This document shows positions 1 through 8,058 of a stretch of 64,000 nt of DNA, one piece after another. Both the position numbers and the translations under genes were made by a program. Under the pieces are notes generated by a model, which searched no databases, was not told the DNA's origin, and saw only the letters and a program-made list of their open reading frames with translations. The stretch's first letter is position 1, and the number at the start of each line of letters is the position of its first letter. This DNA is from Desulfobaccales bacterium (GTDB lineage Bacteria > Desulfobacterota > Desulfobaccia > Desulfobaccales > 0-14-0-80-60-11). Where the stretch lies: the NCBI GenBank assembly GCA_037481655.1, contig JBBFLF010000009.1, positions 47,393-111,392 of the forward strand. The letters are read 5' to 3'.

Positions 1-386
1 TCAGCCCCGAAGCCCTGGAACTCCTCCTGAAATACCCCTGGCCGGGCAACGTCCGGGAGCTGGAAAACCTCATGGAGCGGCTGGTCATCCTGTGCGAGGG
101 CGAGGTGATCCGGCCCGGGGACCTGCCGGAGCGCTTTCAGCCCCTGCCGCCTGTCCATCTACCGGAACCGCCGCCGGATTTTCCGCCCCAGGGCATCTCC
201 CTCACCGAGGCGGTGCAGGATTTTGAGCGCCGCCTCATCCTCAAGGCCCTGGAGAAGAGCCGCTGGGTGAAGAGCCGGGCCGCCCAGCTCCTGCATCTCA
301 ACCGCACCACCCTCATTGAGAAGATGAAGAAGCAGAAGATCGTCACGCCTCCGGATCTCCCTCCCCTCCCCAAGCAGTTCACCTGA
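1..386 (+). CDS. Sigma-54-dependent transcriptional activator, C-terminal part (5' end outside window)
   Basis: The open frame enters from the left edge (first full codon at 3) and gives 127 residues. It begins inside the end of an AAA+ sigma-54 interaction domain, where the WPGNVRELENL signature is visible. A linker follows, then a C-terminal Fis-type helix-turn-helix (AAQLLHLNRTTLIEKMKK). Such proteins bind upstream of -12/-24 promoters and remodel sigma-54 RNA polymerase. A second activator at 2406 and a flagellar operon with a sigma-54-like promoter lie just downstream, so a role as a FlrC/FlbD-like flagellar regulator is likely. That role is inferred from context; any receiver or sensor domain is outside the window. 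Confidence 0.9.
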   Translation, partial: SPEALELLLKYPWPGNVRELENLMERLVILCEGEVIRPGDLPERFQPLPPVHLPEPPPDFPPQGISLTEAVQDFERRLILKALEKSRWVKSRAAQLLHLNRTTLIEKMKKQKIVTPPDLPPLPKQFT

Positions 387-421
387 GCTTCCGACCAGGT
401 CATCCCTCAAGGTGTCAAAGG

Positions 422-448
422 CCCCAGCCGAGGTGGCGGGGTTTTTTT
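422..448 (+). terminator. Rho-independent terminator after the sigma-54 activator
   Basis: The arms CCCCAGCC and GGCGGGG pair with a single A bulge around the loop GAGGT and are followed at once by seven T residues. It lies 36 bases after the stop of the upstream activator and should end that transcript. Confidence 0.8.
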
Positions 449-463
449 GTCAATAAATTGACA
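448..463. promoter_or_regulatory. Inverted repeat TGTCAA-N4-TTGACA, possible operator
   Basis: A perfect 6-bp inverted repeat with a 4-bp spacer (TAAA) abuts the terminator T-tract. TTGACA also equals a -35 hexamer, but no good -10 was found 16-18 bases downstream. It could be an operator or an extension of the terminator. Confidence 0.25.
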
Positions 464-750
464 TACCCGGGGATTTTTGACAGGCCCAGGGTCCACGGTC
501 CCGAGGAGGCCGGGGCGGGGGTGACCCCCTCCCCTCTTCCCTACCCTAACCCGCAAGTCCTGATATTTCCTGATTAAACTGAGTAGCCACGCCCATGCTC
601 CCGGCTCTCCGGCCCTGGGAGGGAAGGCGGAAGGGAGTGGAGGCCCCTGTCCCCGGCCCAGGTCTCTGACGCCCTGTCAACCATGACCCACCGCCGGGCG
701 CCGGGCCTTGGTATGCCTCTTGCTTCTCTGTTGGGGGCAGGAGGCATGGA
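464..750. other. Intergenic region without a recognised gene
   Basis: Together with the terminator this is a 364-base gap. It contains a short G/C inverted repeat around 517-529 (GGGGGT/ACCCCC). The short frames that cross it have no ribosome-binding site or recognisable product. A ribosome-binding site appears only at 740-744, for the gene at 751. Confidence 0.4.
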
Positions 751-1083
751 ATGCGGCAACGGCGACATTCCCGGTTCTGGCTGCTGTCCGTGGGAGCCTG
801 GCTCCTGTTTCTTCCCTCCCCCGCGGGGGCGCCGGCGGCGGCCGGCTCCCGGCCCGAAGCGGCCGGCGTCCATGTCATCCTCTCCCGGGAGTTCTTCGAG
901 GCCTTAAGCCGCCTGGAACGCGCCCCGGGAGTCACTTACGGCGACCGCCAGGAAGCCCTCCTGGAAAAGATCGCCCTCTCCTGCCAATATCTGGTCAAGA
1001 CCAACCTCACCCTCATCGAACAGCAGGAGCGCCTGCTCCGGCTCCTGGAGGGGCAGACCCGGATCCGGGGACAGGAGCGCTGA
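751..1083 (+). CDS. Small exported protein of unknown function
   Basis: The 110-residue product is not recognised. It begins with a basic stretch and a hydrophobic signal-peptide-like segment (residues 9-26, FWLLSVGAWLLFLPS) ending in small residues around AGA. The rest is hydrophilic, probably helical and rich in Leu/Glu (about residues 45-105). The ATG at 751 is supported by GGAGG at 740-744, six bases upstream. The next gene starts one base after its stop codon, so the two are probably co-transcribed. The pair sits between two sigma-54 activators and before a flagellar operon, so an envelope or flagellum-related role is possible, but nothing in the sequence shows it. Confidence 0.65.
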   Translation: MRQRRHSRFWLLSVGAWLLFLPSPAGAPAAAGSRPEAAGVHVILSREFFEALSRLERAPGVTYGDRQEALLEKIALSCQYLVKTNLTLIEQQERLLRLLEGQTRIRGQER

Positions 1084-1084
1084 C

Positions 1085-2389
1085 ATGCGGGGTCTGATGC
1101 GGTTGCCGGCGGTGATATCGGCGGGCTCGGTCATGAAAGTGCGGGGAGGGCGCCTGGCGTGGTGGCTCCTCCTCCTGGCGGCGGGCGCGTTCTCGGTGCC
1201 TTTGGGGCCCGGGGAGGGCCTCTGCCACAGCCGCACCCGGCGCACTCCCCCGCCCCTGCCGGCCGCGGCCCTCCCTGCCCCCCCTGCCCCAGCCCCGCTC
1301 CAGGCCGCGGTGCCGGATCCCGGGCGATGGCAGGACCTCTTCCGGGAGGTCAATGTCCGGGGCCTGAAGGCCAAAGAGGCCCCTCTCCTCCTTCAGGCCG
1401 CCCGGCTGGCCGGGGAGCGCGGGGACCTGGCCCCCGCCCGCTGGGCTTACCGTCTCCTGCTTAAGCTTGCCCCCGGGACCGATCTCGCGGCACACGCCTG
1501 GGGGGAGCGGCTGGTGCTGGATTTTTATGAGGAACTGGCGGACCTGCCCAAGCTGGCCGCCTGTCGCCGGTTTGTTCATCGGGTGCTGCAAAACCCGGAG
1601 GCCGCCAAGGCCTCGGTGGTCCGCCTGGCCCTTAGGGAGGGCTGGCGCGCGGTGGAGCAGCAGTTGCTGGGGGAAGGCCCCTGGCCCCCCGCGGTGGCGG
1701 AGCAGCTCCTGGAATTGTGGGAGCTCACCCCCGCAGGCATGCGGCCGCCGGAAGCCAAGCTTCTCTTGGCCCGGCTGTTTCAGGACCGGGGCTTGCCGGG
1801 AGAAGCCCGCCAGCTCCTGGAACAGGTGGTGGCCGGCGAGGAGGAGCACCTCCGGGCGGAGGCCGTCGCCCGGCTGCTGGAGCTGGCCTGGACGGAGCAG
1901 GGCCTGGGGGGGTTTTTGGCCGCCCTGGCCCACTTGCAGGCCACCACCTCGGCAGCCGGGCAGGCCCTGAGGACCTGGCCGCTGCGCCTGGAGGGCCACC
2001 CGGCGGTGGCCATGGCCCCCTCTCCGGACCTGCCCCTCCCCCCGGCACTTCGTCTCACGCTGTGGGAAGCCCTCAGCGGCCAGCCCCTCCCCGGCCCCCT
2101 TGCCTTATATCTCCTGCAGGACCTGGCCCAGATGGCCAGAGCCGGGGAGAATGTCCACCCGGCGACGGCCCTCTACCACCACCTCCTGGAGACCGCCAGG
2201 GAGAATCTGGGGCCCGGCTACTATTACGACCGGGTGGGTCTGGAGCATCTGCGGCAGCGGGAGTGGCTGGCGGCCCAGGAAGCCTTCCAGGCCCAGACCC
2301 AGGCGGAGGATCCCCTCTGGCAGCAGCTGGGCCGGGTGCGGCTGCTGGAGGTGGAGCTGGCCCAGATCCAGGCCGGGGGGCCACGTTGA
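1085..2389 (+). CDS. Exported helical-repeat (TPR-like) protein of unknown function
   Basis: The 434-residue product has an N-terminal hydrophobic segment (about residues 23-40, RLAWWLLLLAAGAFSV), then a Pro/Ala-rich linker, then a long array of amphipathic helices. These read as degenerate TPR or SEL1-like repeats, for example LLLQAARLAGERGDLAPARWAY and YLLQDLAQMARAGE. It probably acts outside the cytoplasmic membrane as a scaffold. The start at 1085 follows the previous stop by one base and has AGGAG about nine bases upstream. Met17 (1133), immediately before the hydrophobic segment, is a plausible alternative. The next gene starts 16 bases after the stop. No enzyme motif is visible. Confidence 0.7.
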   Translation: MRGLMRLPAVISAGSVMKVRGGRLAWWLLLLAAGAFSVPLGPGEGLCHSRTRRTPPPLPAAALPAPPAPAPLQAAVPDPGRWQDLFREVNVRGLKAKEAPLLLQAARLAGERGDLAPARWAYRLLLKLAPGTDLAAHAWGERLVLDFYEELADLPKLAACRRFVHRVLQNPEAAKASVVRLALREGWRAVEQQLLGEGPWPPAVAEQLLELWELTPAGMRPPEAKLLLARLFQDRGLPGEARQLLEQVVAGEEEHLRAEAVARLLELAWTEQGLGGFLAALAHLQATTSAAGQALRTWPLRLEGHPAVAMAPSPDLPLPPALRLTLWEALSGQPLPGPLALYLLQDLAQMARAGENVHPATALYHHLLETARENLGPGYYYDRVGLEHLRQREWLAAQEAFQAQTQAEDPLWQQLGRVRLLEVELAQIQAGGPR

Positions 2390-2405
2390 GCGGAAGGATG
2401 AGGCA

Positions 2406-3779
2406 ATGACCAAAAAGGCCCTGCTGATTATCGATCCTCAACCTCTGTGGCGGGATATCCAAGACCTCCTGCGACGCACCCACCAGGTGGAGACCCAGCA
2501 GGTCCCCAGCCTGGAGGCCGCCGGGGAGTTCCTCCGGGAGCCGGAGTTCCTGGCCATCTTCCTGGCCGAGCCCCTGGTGGGCTCCCTGGCACCGCTCAAA
2601 GGGGAGGTCCCCACGGTGCCGGTGTTTGTCTTCTCCCCCCGGCCCACGGTGGCCGGCGCGGTGGCGGCCATGCGGGAGGGGGCCCAGGATTATCTCGGTT
2701 TTCCCCCTCCTCCGGAGCGCCTGACGGAACTGCTCAGGCCCTATCTCTCCGCCCCGGCGGACAGTCCCGCCCCGGGACGTCCCCGCCAAGGCGAGCGCAG
2801 CATGGCCCGCCCCCTCATCACTCAGGACCCGGCCATGCTCCGTCTGGTGGAGATGGCCAAGGCCGTGGCGCCCACCCGGGCCACGGTGCTCATCCAGGGG
2901 GAGTCCGGCACCGGCAAGGAGGTCCTGGCCCGGTTGCTGCACCAGGAGAGCGACCGGGCCGCGGGGCCCTTTGTGGCGGTGAACTGCGCCGCCCTGCCCG
3001 AGGGCCTGTTGGAGAGCGAGCTCTTCGGCCATGAAAAGGGGGCCTTCACCGGCGCCATCATGCGCAAGCTGGGCAAATTCGAGCTGGCGCAGCACGGCAC
3101 CCTGCTTCTGGATGAAATCAGCGAGATGCACCCCCACCTGCAGGCCAAGCTCTTAAGGGTGCTCCAGGAAAACGAGATCGACCGGGTGGGCGGTCGCACC
3201 CCCATCCCCGTGGATGTGCGGGTGGTGGCCACCACCAACCGAGACCTCACCGAGCTGATGCAGAAGGGGGAATTCCGGGAGGACCTCTACTACCGCCTGC
3301 AGGTCATCACCTTCACCCTGCCGCCCCTCAGGGAGCGGCCCGGGGACATCCCCTTGCTGGCCCAATATTTCCTGGAGCGCTACTCCCAGCTCTTCGGCAA
3401 GGGGCCCCTCAGCTTCACCACCACCGCCCTGAGGGCCCTGGAGGCCGCCGCCTGGCCCGGCAACGTTCGGCAGCTGGAAAACGCCGTGGCCCGGGGGGTG
3501 CTTCTGGCCACCACCCGCTTTGTCCACCCCAAGGACATCTTCGGGGAGACCCCCCCCGCCGTCCCCGCGCCTGAGGCCCGCGCCCTCACCCCGGCCAAGC
3601 CCGTCACCTTGCGGGAGATGGAGCAGAGCCTGATCTTCCAGGCCTTAAAAGAGACTTCCGGCAACCGCACCCATGCCGCCAAGCTCTTGGGGATCAGCGT
3701 GCGCACCCTGAGGAACAAGCTGCACGAATACCGGCAGGAGCAGCAGCGGCCGCCGGTGTGCCGCTCCCAGGTGGCGTGA
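2406..3779 (+). CDS. Sigma-54-dependent response-regulator-like activator with degenerate receiver (FlrC/FlbD type)
   Basis: The product has 457 residues. Residues 1-115 have a CheY-like fold pattern, but the segment that should hold the phospho-acceptor aspartate reads FLAIFLAEPL (about residues 49-57), with Ala/Glu where Asp is expected. An AAA+ domain follows with Walker A GESGTGKE, the sigma-54 contact loop GAFTGA, Walker B LLLDEI and GNVRQLE. A Fis-type HTH closes the protein (THAAKLLGISVRTLRNK). The ATG at 2406 is chosen because it has a GAGG element just upstream and opens the receiver fold with MTKKALLIID; an in-frame extension upstream overlaps the previous gene and is rejected. It lies just before flgB and probably activates the promoter at 3934, apparently without classical phosphorylation. 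Confidence 0.92.
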   Translation: MTKKALLIIDPQPLWRDIQDLLRRTHQVETQQVPSLEAAGEFLREPEFLAIFLAEPLVGSLAPLKGEVPTVPVFVFSPRPTVAGAVAAMREGAQDYLGFPPPPERLTELLRPYLSAPADSPAPGRPRQGERSMARPLITQDPAMLRLVEMAKAVAPTRATVLIQGESGTGKEVLARLLHQESDRAAGPFVAVNCAALPEGLLESELFGHEKGAFTGAIMRKLGKFELAQHGTLLLDEISEMHPHLQAKLLRVLQENEIDRVGGRTPIPVDVRVVATTNRDLTELMQKGEFREDLYYRLQVITFTLPPLRERPGDIPLLAQYFLERYSQLFGKGPLSFTTTALRALEAAAWPGNVRQLENAVARGVLLATTRFVHPKDIFGETPPAVPAPEARALTPAKPVTLREMEQSLIFQALKETSGNRTHAAKLLGISVRTLRNKLHEYRQEQQRPPVCRSQVA

Positions 3780-3933
3780 AACTTGCTTTGGAAAGGGCAC
3801 AGGGGGAGGAAAAGGGAGGGGCAGGGAGAGCGTGAGACGCGAGGAATGACATGGATTGAGAAGGGCCCCGGCCCGGTGACCCGGCGGCTCTGAAAGAACC
3901 TGGCCACCCCGGGGAATAGGGCCACTGCCATGG

Positions 3934-3949
3934 TGGGCACACCGTTGCT
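3934..3949 (+). promoter_or_regulatory. Sigma-54 (-24/-12) promoter candidate for the flagellar operon
   Basis: TGGGCAC-N4-TTGCT keeps the essential GG (3935-3936) and GC (3947-3948) with exactly ten bases between them and a full TTGC element. The rest of the -24 box is imperfect. It lies about 84 bases before flgB and directly after a sigma-54 activator gene, which supports the call. Confidence 0.55.
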
Positions 3950-4032
3950 CACCCACCCGTCCCGCACGGGTGGCAGGCAAGGTCCCCGTGGCCGCCAAGT
4001 GAGAGCGGCAATCTTTGCCCAGGAGGTCTCCC

Positions 4033-4413
4033 ATGAGCTGGGATCCCCTTGCCGAGCCGGTGACCCGGCTGCTGGCGCACAGCCTCAACCTGCGCAGCCG
4101 CCGCCAGGAGGTCATCGCCGGCAACATCGCCAATCTGGACACCCCCGGCTACACCGCCCGGGAGCTCCCCTTCAAGGAGGTGCTCAGCCAATATGCCTCC
4201 GGGGGCGGGCCCCTGTTCTTGGCGAAGACCCATCCGGGCCATCTCACCCCGCCCCTGGCGGCCGGGCTGGTGGAGAACCGGGGCGAACCCGTGGACCTGG
4301 ACCAGGAGATGGTGCGCCTGGGGGAGAATCTCTTCCAGTTCCAGAGCGCGGTGCAGCTCCTCAACCGCAAGCTGGAGGGACTGCGCACCGTCGTTGAAGG
4401 AGGCAGAACGTGA
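4033..4413 (+). CDS. flgB: Flagellar basal-body rod protein FlgB
   Basis: The 126-residue product is a proximal rod subunit of the flagellar basal body, secreted by the flagellar type III apparatus. It has the conserved N-terminal rod motif (RRQEVIAGNIANLDTPGYTA, about residues 25-44) and a C-terminal amphipathic helix matching the rod/hook family. The ATG at 4033 is preceded by AGGAGGT at 4021-4027; an ATG 18 bases upstream would precede that site and is rejected. It is the first gene after the sigma-54-like promoter. Its stop codon overlaps the GTG start of flgC (GTGA), so the two are translationally coupled. Confidence 0.95.
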   Translation: MSWDPLAEPVTRLLAHSLNLRSRRQEVIAGNIANLDTPGYTARELPFKEVLSQYASGGGPLFLAKTHPGHLTPPLAAGLVENRGEPVDLDQEMVRLGENLFQFQSAVQLLNRKLEGLRTVVEGGRT

Positions 4414-4829
4414 CCCTGTTTGCCAGCATGGAGATCAGCGCCGCGGGCTTAAGCGCCCAGCGCCAGCGCCTGAATGTCATCGCCGAAAACCTGGCCAACG
4501 TTGACACCACCCGCACCCCTGAAGGCGGCCCGTATCTCAAAAAGCAGGTGGTGCTGGAGACCCGGCCACCGGAGGACTTCGCCAGCCTGCTGTCCGGCGC
4601 CGAATCCGTGGGGGTGGCCGGGGTGACCCGCACCACGGAGGGCCTGAGGCCGGAATACGATCCCACCCACCCCGATGCCGACGAGCAGGGGATGGTGCTC
4701 TATCCCAACGTCAACCCAATCACCGAAATGGTGAGCCTGGCCCTGGCCAGCCGGACCTTTGAGGCCAACGTGGCGGTGCTCAAGGCGGCCCGGGCCATGC
4801 TGCAAAAGTCCCTGGAGATCGGGCGTTAG
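4410..4829 (+). CDS. flgC: Flagellar basal-body rod protein FlgC
   Basis: The 139-residue product is a rod protein. It has the typical N-terminus (ASMEISAAGLSAQRQRLNVI), the NLANVDTT motif, and a C-terminus in which MVSLALASRTFEANVAVL matches the family's closing helix. Translation probably starts at the GTG at 4410, which overlaps the flgB stop and has GGAGG at 4398-4402. An ATG at 4428 would remove conserved N-terminal residues. FlgC assembles with FlgB, FlgF, FlgG and FliE to form the rod across the periplasm. Confidence 0.95.
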   Translation: MTLFASMEISAAGLSAQRQRLNVIAENLANVDTTRTPEGGPYLKKQVVLETRPPEDFASLLSGAESVGVAGVTRTTEGLRPEYDPTHPDADEQGMVLYPNVNPITEMVSLALASRTFEANVAVLKAARAMLQKSLEIGR

Positions 4830-4939
4830 CCCGGGCTTGCCTAAGGGCGGGGGAAGGGCGCCAGAAGCCGCCAGGTGAATATCTGGTGGGTAGTGAGGGC
4901 CGGCCGTGAGCGGGACCGTGCATCTGTAAGGAGAGGGAC

Positions 4940-5224
4940 ATGAAGATTCTGCCGGAGATGGGAACGGGGCAAGGGGTCTCGACCCTGAGCCCGACAGCGA
5001 CCGCCACAACCCCCGGGGCCGGGGAGTTCAAGCGCCTGCTCACCGAGGTCATGGGCTGGCAGCAGGAGGCGGATCAGGCCATCCGCCAGTCCCTCCTGGG
5101 GGAGAAGGACCTGCACGAGGTCATGCTGGCCCTGGAGCGGGCCTCCCTGGGGGTCAAGGTGCTGGTCCAGGTGCGCAACAAAGTGCTCCAGGCGTATGAA
5201 GAATTGAGCCGCATGAGCTTGTAA
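4940..5224 (+). CDS. fliE: Flagellar hook-basal body complex protein FliE
   Basis: The 94-residue product has the length and pattern of FliE, the adaptor between the MS ring (FliF) and the rod. The C-terminal half carries the family signature (DLHEVMLALERASLGVKVL and the closing AYEELSRMSL). The ATG at 4940 has AGGAGAGG a few bases upstream. The 110-base gap from flgC shows no terminator. The fliF start follows the stop by seven bases. Confidence 0.93.
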   Translation: MKILPEMGTGQGVSTLSPTATATTPGAGEFKRLLTEVMGWQQEADQAIRQSLLGEKDLHEVMLALERASLGVKVLVQVRNKVLQAYEELSRMSL

Positions 5225-5231
5225 GCCGACC

Positions 5232-6878
5232 ATGGCCGCGCTCACCGCTTACCTGGAGCAGCTCAAGCAACGCTTCCTGGCCCTGCCCCTGCCCCACCGG
5301 CTGGTGGCCGGCGCGCTGGCCGGGGCCGGGGTCCTGGCCCTCATCTTTCTTTTGCTCATGAGCAGCCCCGGTGAATACGGGGTCCTCTTTGCCAACCTCT
5401 CCCAGGAGGACGCCGCGGCCATCGTGGCCAAACTCCGCAACAAAAAGATCCCATATCGCCTGGAGGCCGGCGGCACCTCCATCCTGGTCCCCAAACATGA
5501 GGTCTATGAGCTGCGGCTCCTGCTGGCGGGGGAAGGCATCCCCAAAGGAGGCGGCGTCGGCTTTGAGATCTTCGACCGGCAGAACCTGGGGGTGACGGAC
5601 TTCGTGCAGCGCCTCAACTACCAGCGGGCGCTCCAAGGCGAGCTGGCCCGCACCCTCACAGGCATGCCCGAAATCGCCGAAGCCCGGGTGCACATCGTCA
5701 CCCCCAAGGAATCCATTTTCCTGGAAGACCAGCAGAAGGCCAGCGCCTCGGTGGCGGTGAAACTCAGGCCCGGCCGGCGCCTGAGCCCCCATCAGATCGA
5801 CGGCATCGTCCATCTGGTGTCCAGCGCGGTCCCGGGCCTCAGCCCCAGCCAGGTGACGGTGGTGGACCTGGACGGCCGGATCCTGAGCAAACCCCCGGAC
5901 GCCCTCACCCCCGGGGGTCTGAGCACCGCCCAGATGAGTTTCCAGCGCCAGGTGGAGGAAGGCTACGAGCGCAAGCTCCAGTCCCTCTTCGACCAGCTGG
6001 TGGGGCCCCAAAAATCCGTCATCCGGGTCACCGCGGAGCTGGATTTCCAGAAAATTGACATCCGGGAGGAGACCTTCACCCCCAACAAGGACCTGGTGCG
6101 CAGCGAACAGAAGAACGTGGAGCGCTCCACCCGGGGGATGGAAGGGGGAAGCCCCGAGGCCCGCTTCGATCTCGGCCAGGGCACCATCACCCCGCCGCCG
6201 CCCGGCAAAGGCCCGCCGCCCCTTACCCCCCCAGCCCCGCCCAAGCCCCCGGGCAGCACCACCAGCGAGCGCCAAAGCGAAGTGCGCAACTATGAGCTCA
6301 ACCGGGTGCTGCGCCAGGTGGTGGATCAGCCGGGCAAGATCAGGCGCCTCTCCCTGGCGGTGGTGGTGGACGGCACCTACCCGGAGAAGACCAGGGCCTT
6401 CACCCCCCGGCCGCCGGAGGAGTTGCGCCAGTTCGCCAACCTGGCCAAAAAGGCGGTGGGCTTTGATGCCGAGCGGGGGGACCAGCTGGAGATCACCTGC
6501 GCGCCCCTGGCCTCCCAGGTGCCGGAGGGGGTGGGCGCCAGCGCCCCGGCGGCGGGCTGGCAGGAAGGCTGGCGGGGCTCCCTCCTGGTGGGGGCCGTCA
6601 TCCTGGCGGTGCTCTTTGCTCTCATGGTGCTTTATCACCGCAAGCGCCGGGCGGCCCGGCCACCCATCTTGGAGGCACCTCTGCCCGCTTCTCTGCCGGC
6701 CCCGGCCGAGGCTGCCGGGGAACTTCTGCCGCCCTCCCCCACCCCCGCTCTCCGCACCGCGGCGCCGCCGGCCCTCCTCCCTGATGCGGTGGAGGGTCAG
6801 GAGAAGGTGGCCCAACTGGTGGCGGCCTATCCCGAGCGGGCCGTGGAGGTCCTCCGGCTCTGGCTCCAGGACCGCTGA
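5232..6878 (+). CDS. fliF: Flagellar MS-ring protein FliF
   Basis: The 548-residue product forms the MS ring in the cytoplasmic membrane. It has a first transmembrane helix at about residues 22-42 and the conserved YxVLFANLSQEDAAAIVAKL region. Two ring-building modules follow, with EGIPKGGGVGFEIFD and an ARVHIVTPKES motif. A low-complexity Pro/Gly linker lies around residues 315-340. A second transmembrane helix is at about residues 450-470. The C-terminus (PERAVEVLRLWLQDR) matches the segment that docks FliG. The length is typical of the family. Confidence 0.96.
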   Translation: MAALTAYLEQLKQRFLALPLPHRLVAGALAGAGVLALIFLLLMSSPGEYGVLFANLSQEDAAAIVAKLRNKKIPYRLEAGGTSILVPKHEVYELRLLLAGEGIPKGGGVGFEIFDRQNLGVTDFVQRLNYQRALQGELARTLTGMPEIAEARVHIVTPKESIFLEDQQKASASVAVKLRPGRRLSPHQIDGIVHLVSSAVPGLSPSQVTVVDLDGRILSKPPDALTPGGLSTAQMSFQRQVEEGYERKLQSLFDQLVGPQKSVIRVTAELDFQKIDIREETFTPNKDLVRSEQKNVERSTRGMEGGSPEARFDLGQGTITPPPPGKGPPPLTPPAPPKPPGSTTSERQSEVRNYELNRVLRQVVDQPGKIRRLSLAVVVDGTYPEKTRAFTPRPPEELRQFANLAKKAVGFDAERGDQLEITCAPLASQVPEGVGASAPAAGWQEGWRGSLLVGAVILAVLFALMVLYHRKRRAARPPILEAPLPASLPAPAEAAGELLPPSPTPALRTAAPPALLPDAVEGQEKVAQLVAAYPERAVEVLRLWLQDR

Positions 6879-7044
6879 GTATGGGAATGAGGGAAGGCCG
6901 GGAATTTTCCGGGCAGGAAGGGGGGAGGCGGGGGAAAGGGCGGTCTTGCACCGGGCGGCAAGACAATCAGCGGCTTTCTTTCCCGGCTCCAGCGAAAGGC
7001 TTGTTCCATCGTCCGGCAGGAGATGAGTTCCTGAGAGGAAGGCC

Positions 7045-8058
7045 ATGGCCAAGGCGGACAAACTGAGCGGCGTGGACAAGGCGGCCCTGTTGCTCCTGTG
7101 TCTCGGGGAGGACCGGGCCGGGGAGATCCTGAAGAGGCTGGATGACAGCGAGATCCAACTCCTGGGACAGCATATCTCCCGCCTGGAGGTAGTCCCCACC
7201 AAACAGATGGCGGCCATTTTGGAGGAGTTCCGCCAACGGATGGAAAATCCCGAGGCCATCGTGGTGAAGGGGGACCAGTTTTTCAAAAACACCATCGCCC
7301 GCACCCTGGACGGCCGGCGCCAGGAGATGCTGCTGGACAAACTGGACCTGGAGCAGAGCCCGGAATTCTTCGTCAAGATCAAGAAACTGGACCCACGCAC
7401 TGTGGCCTCCTTTCTGCGCAATGAGCACCCCCAGACCATCGCCCTGGTGCTGGCCCATCTGGAGCGCCACCAGGCCGCCAAGGTCCTGGCGCAGTTCCCC
7501 GAGGCCCTGCAGATGGAAGTGGTGCGGCGCATCGCCCGCCTGGATCAGGTCTCCCCGGCCATCATCGAAGAAATCGACGCCGCCCTCAGGGAGGAGATCG
7601 CCCTGGTGGAGGAGGTGGGCGGCCGGCTGGTGGGCGGGGCCCAATCCGTGGCGGAGATCCTCAACCAGATGGAGCGCACCCAGGAGACCGCCATCTTGAA
7701 GAAACTGGAGGAGGAGGACCTGGCCGACCTGGCGGAGGAGATCCGGCGTTATCTCTTCACTTTTGAAGACCTGCTCAATGTGGAGGACCGGGGCATCATG
7801 GCCCTCCTCAAGGAGGTCAACACCCAGGATCTGGCCCTGGCCCTGAAGGCGGCCTCCGACGAACTCAAGGCCAAGTTCTTCCGTAATATGTCCAGCCGGG
7901 CCTCGGAGATGCTCCAGGAGGAGTTGGAGATCATGGGCCCGGCCCGCTTACGGGATGTGGAGGCGGCCCAGCAGAAGATCATCCAGATCGCCAAGCGGCT
8001 GGAAGGCGAAGGCCAGCTGGTGCTGTCCAACAAGGGCGGAGAGGATGTCTTCATATAA
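7045..8058 (+). CDS. fliG: Flagellar motor switch protein FliG
   Basis: The 337-residue product is the rotor switch protein that joins the MS ring to the C ring and receives torque from the stator. It opens with LSGVDKAALLLLCLGED and contains the middle-domain EHPQTIALVLAHL motif. The C-terminal domain carries the charged torque helix region (LKAKFFRNMSSRASEML). The ATG at 7045 has GAGAGGAAGG upstream. A 166-base gap separates it from fliF, without a clear terminator. Its last 14 bases overlap fliH. Confidence 0.96.
   Translation: MAKADKLSGVDKAALLLLCLGEDRAGEILKRLDDSEIQLLGQHISRLEVVPTKQMAAILEEFRQRMENPEAIVVKGDQFFKNTIARTLDGRRQEMLLDKLDLEQSPEFFVKIKKLDPRTVASFLRNEHPQTIALVLAHLERHQAAKVLAQFPEALQMEVVRRIARLDQVSPAIIEEIDAALREEIALVEEVGGRLVGGAQSVAEILNQMERTQETAILKKLEEEDLADLAEEIRRYLFTFEDLLNVEDRGIMALLKEVNTQDLALALKAASDELKAKFFRNMSSRASEMLQEELEIMGPARLRDVEAAQQKIIQIAKRLEGEGQLVLSNKGGEDVFI

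Noticed and set aside
2100..2405. N-terminal extension of the second sigma-54 activator back to 2100
   Set aside because: It overlaps the preceding gene in another frame, and the good ribosome-binding site and receiver fold begin at 2406.
5154..7532. 792-codon minus-strand open frame opposite fliF and fliG
   Set aside because: fliF and fliG are unmistakable on the other strand; the antisense product resembles no family.
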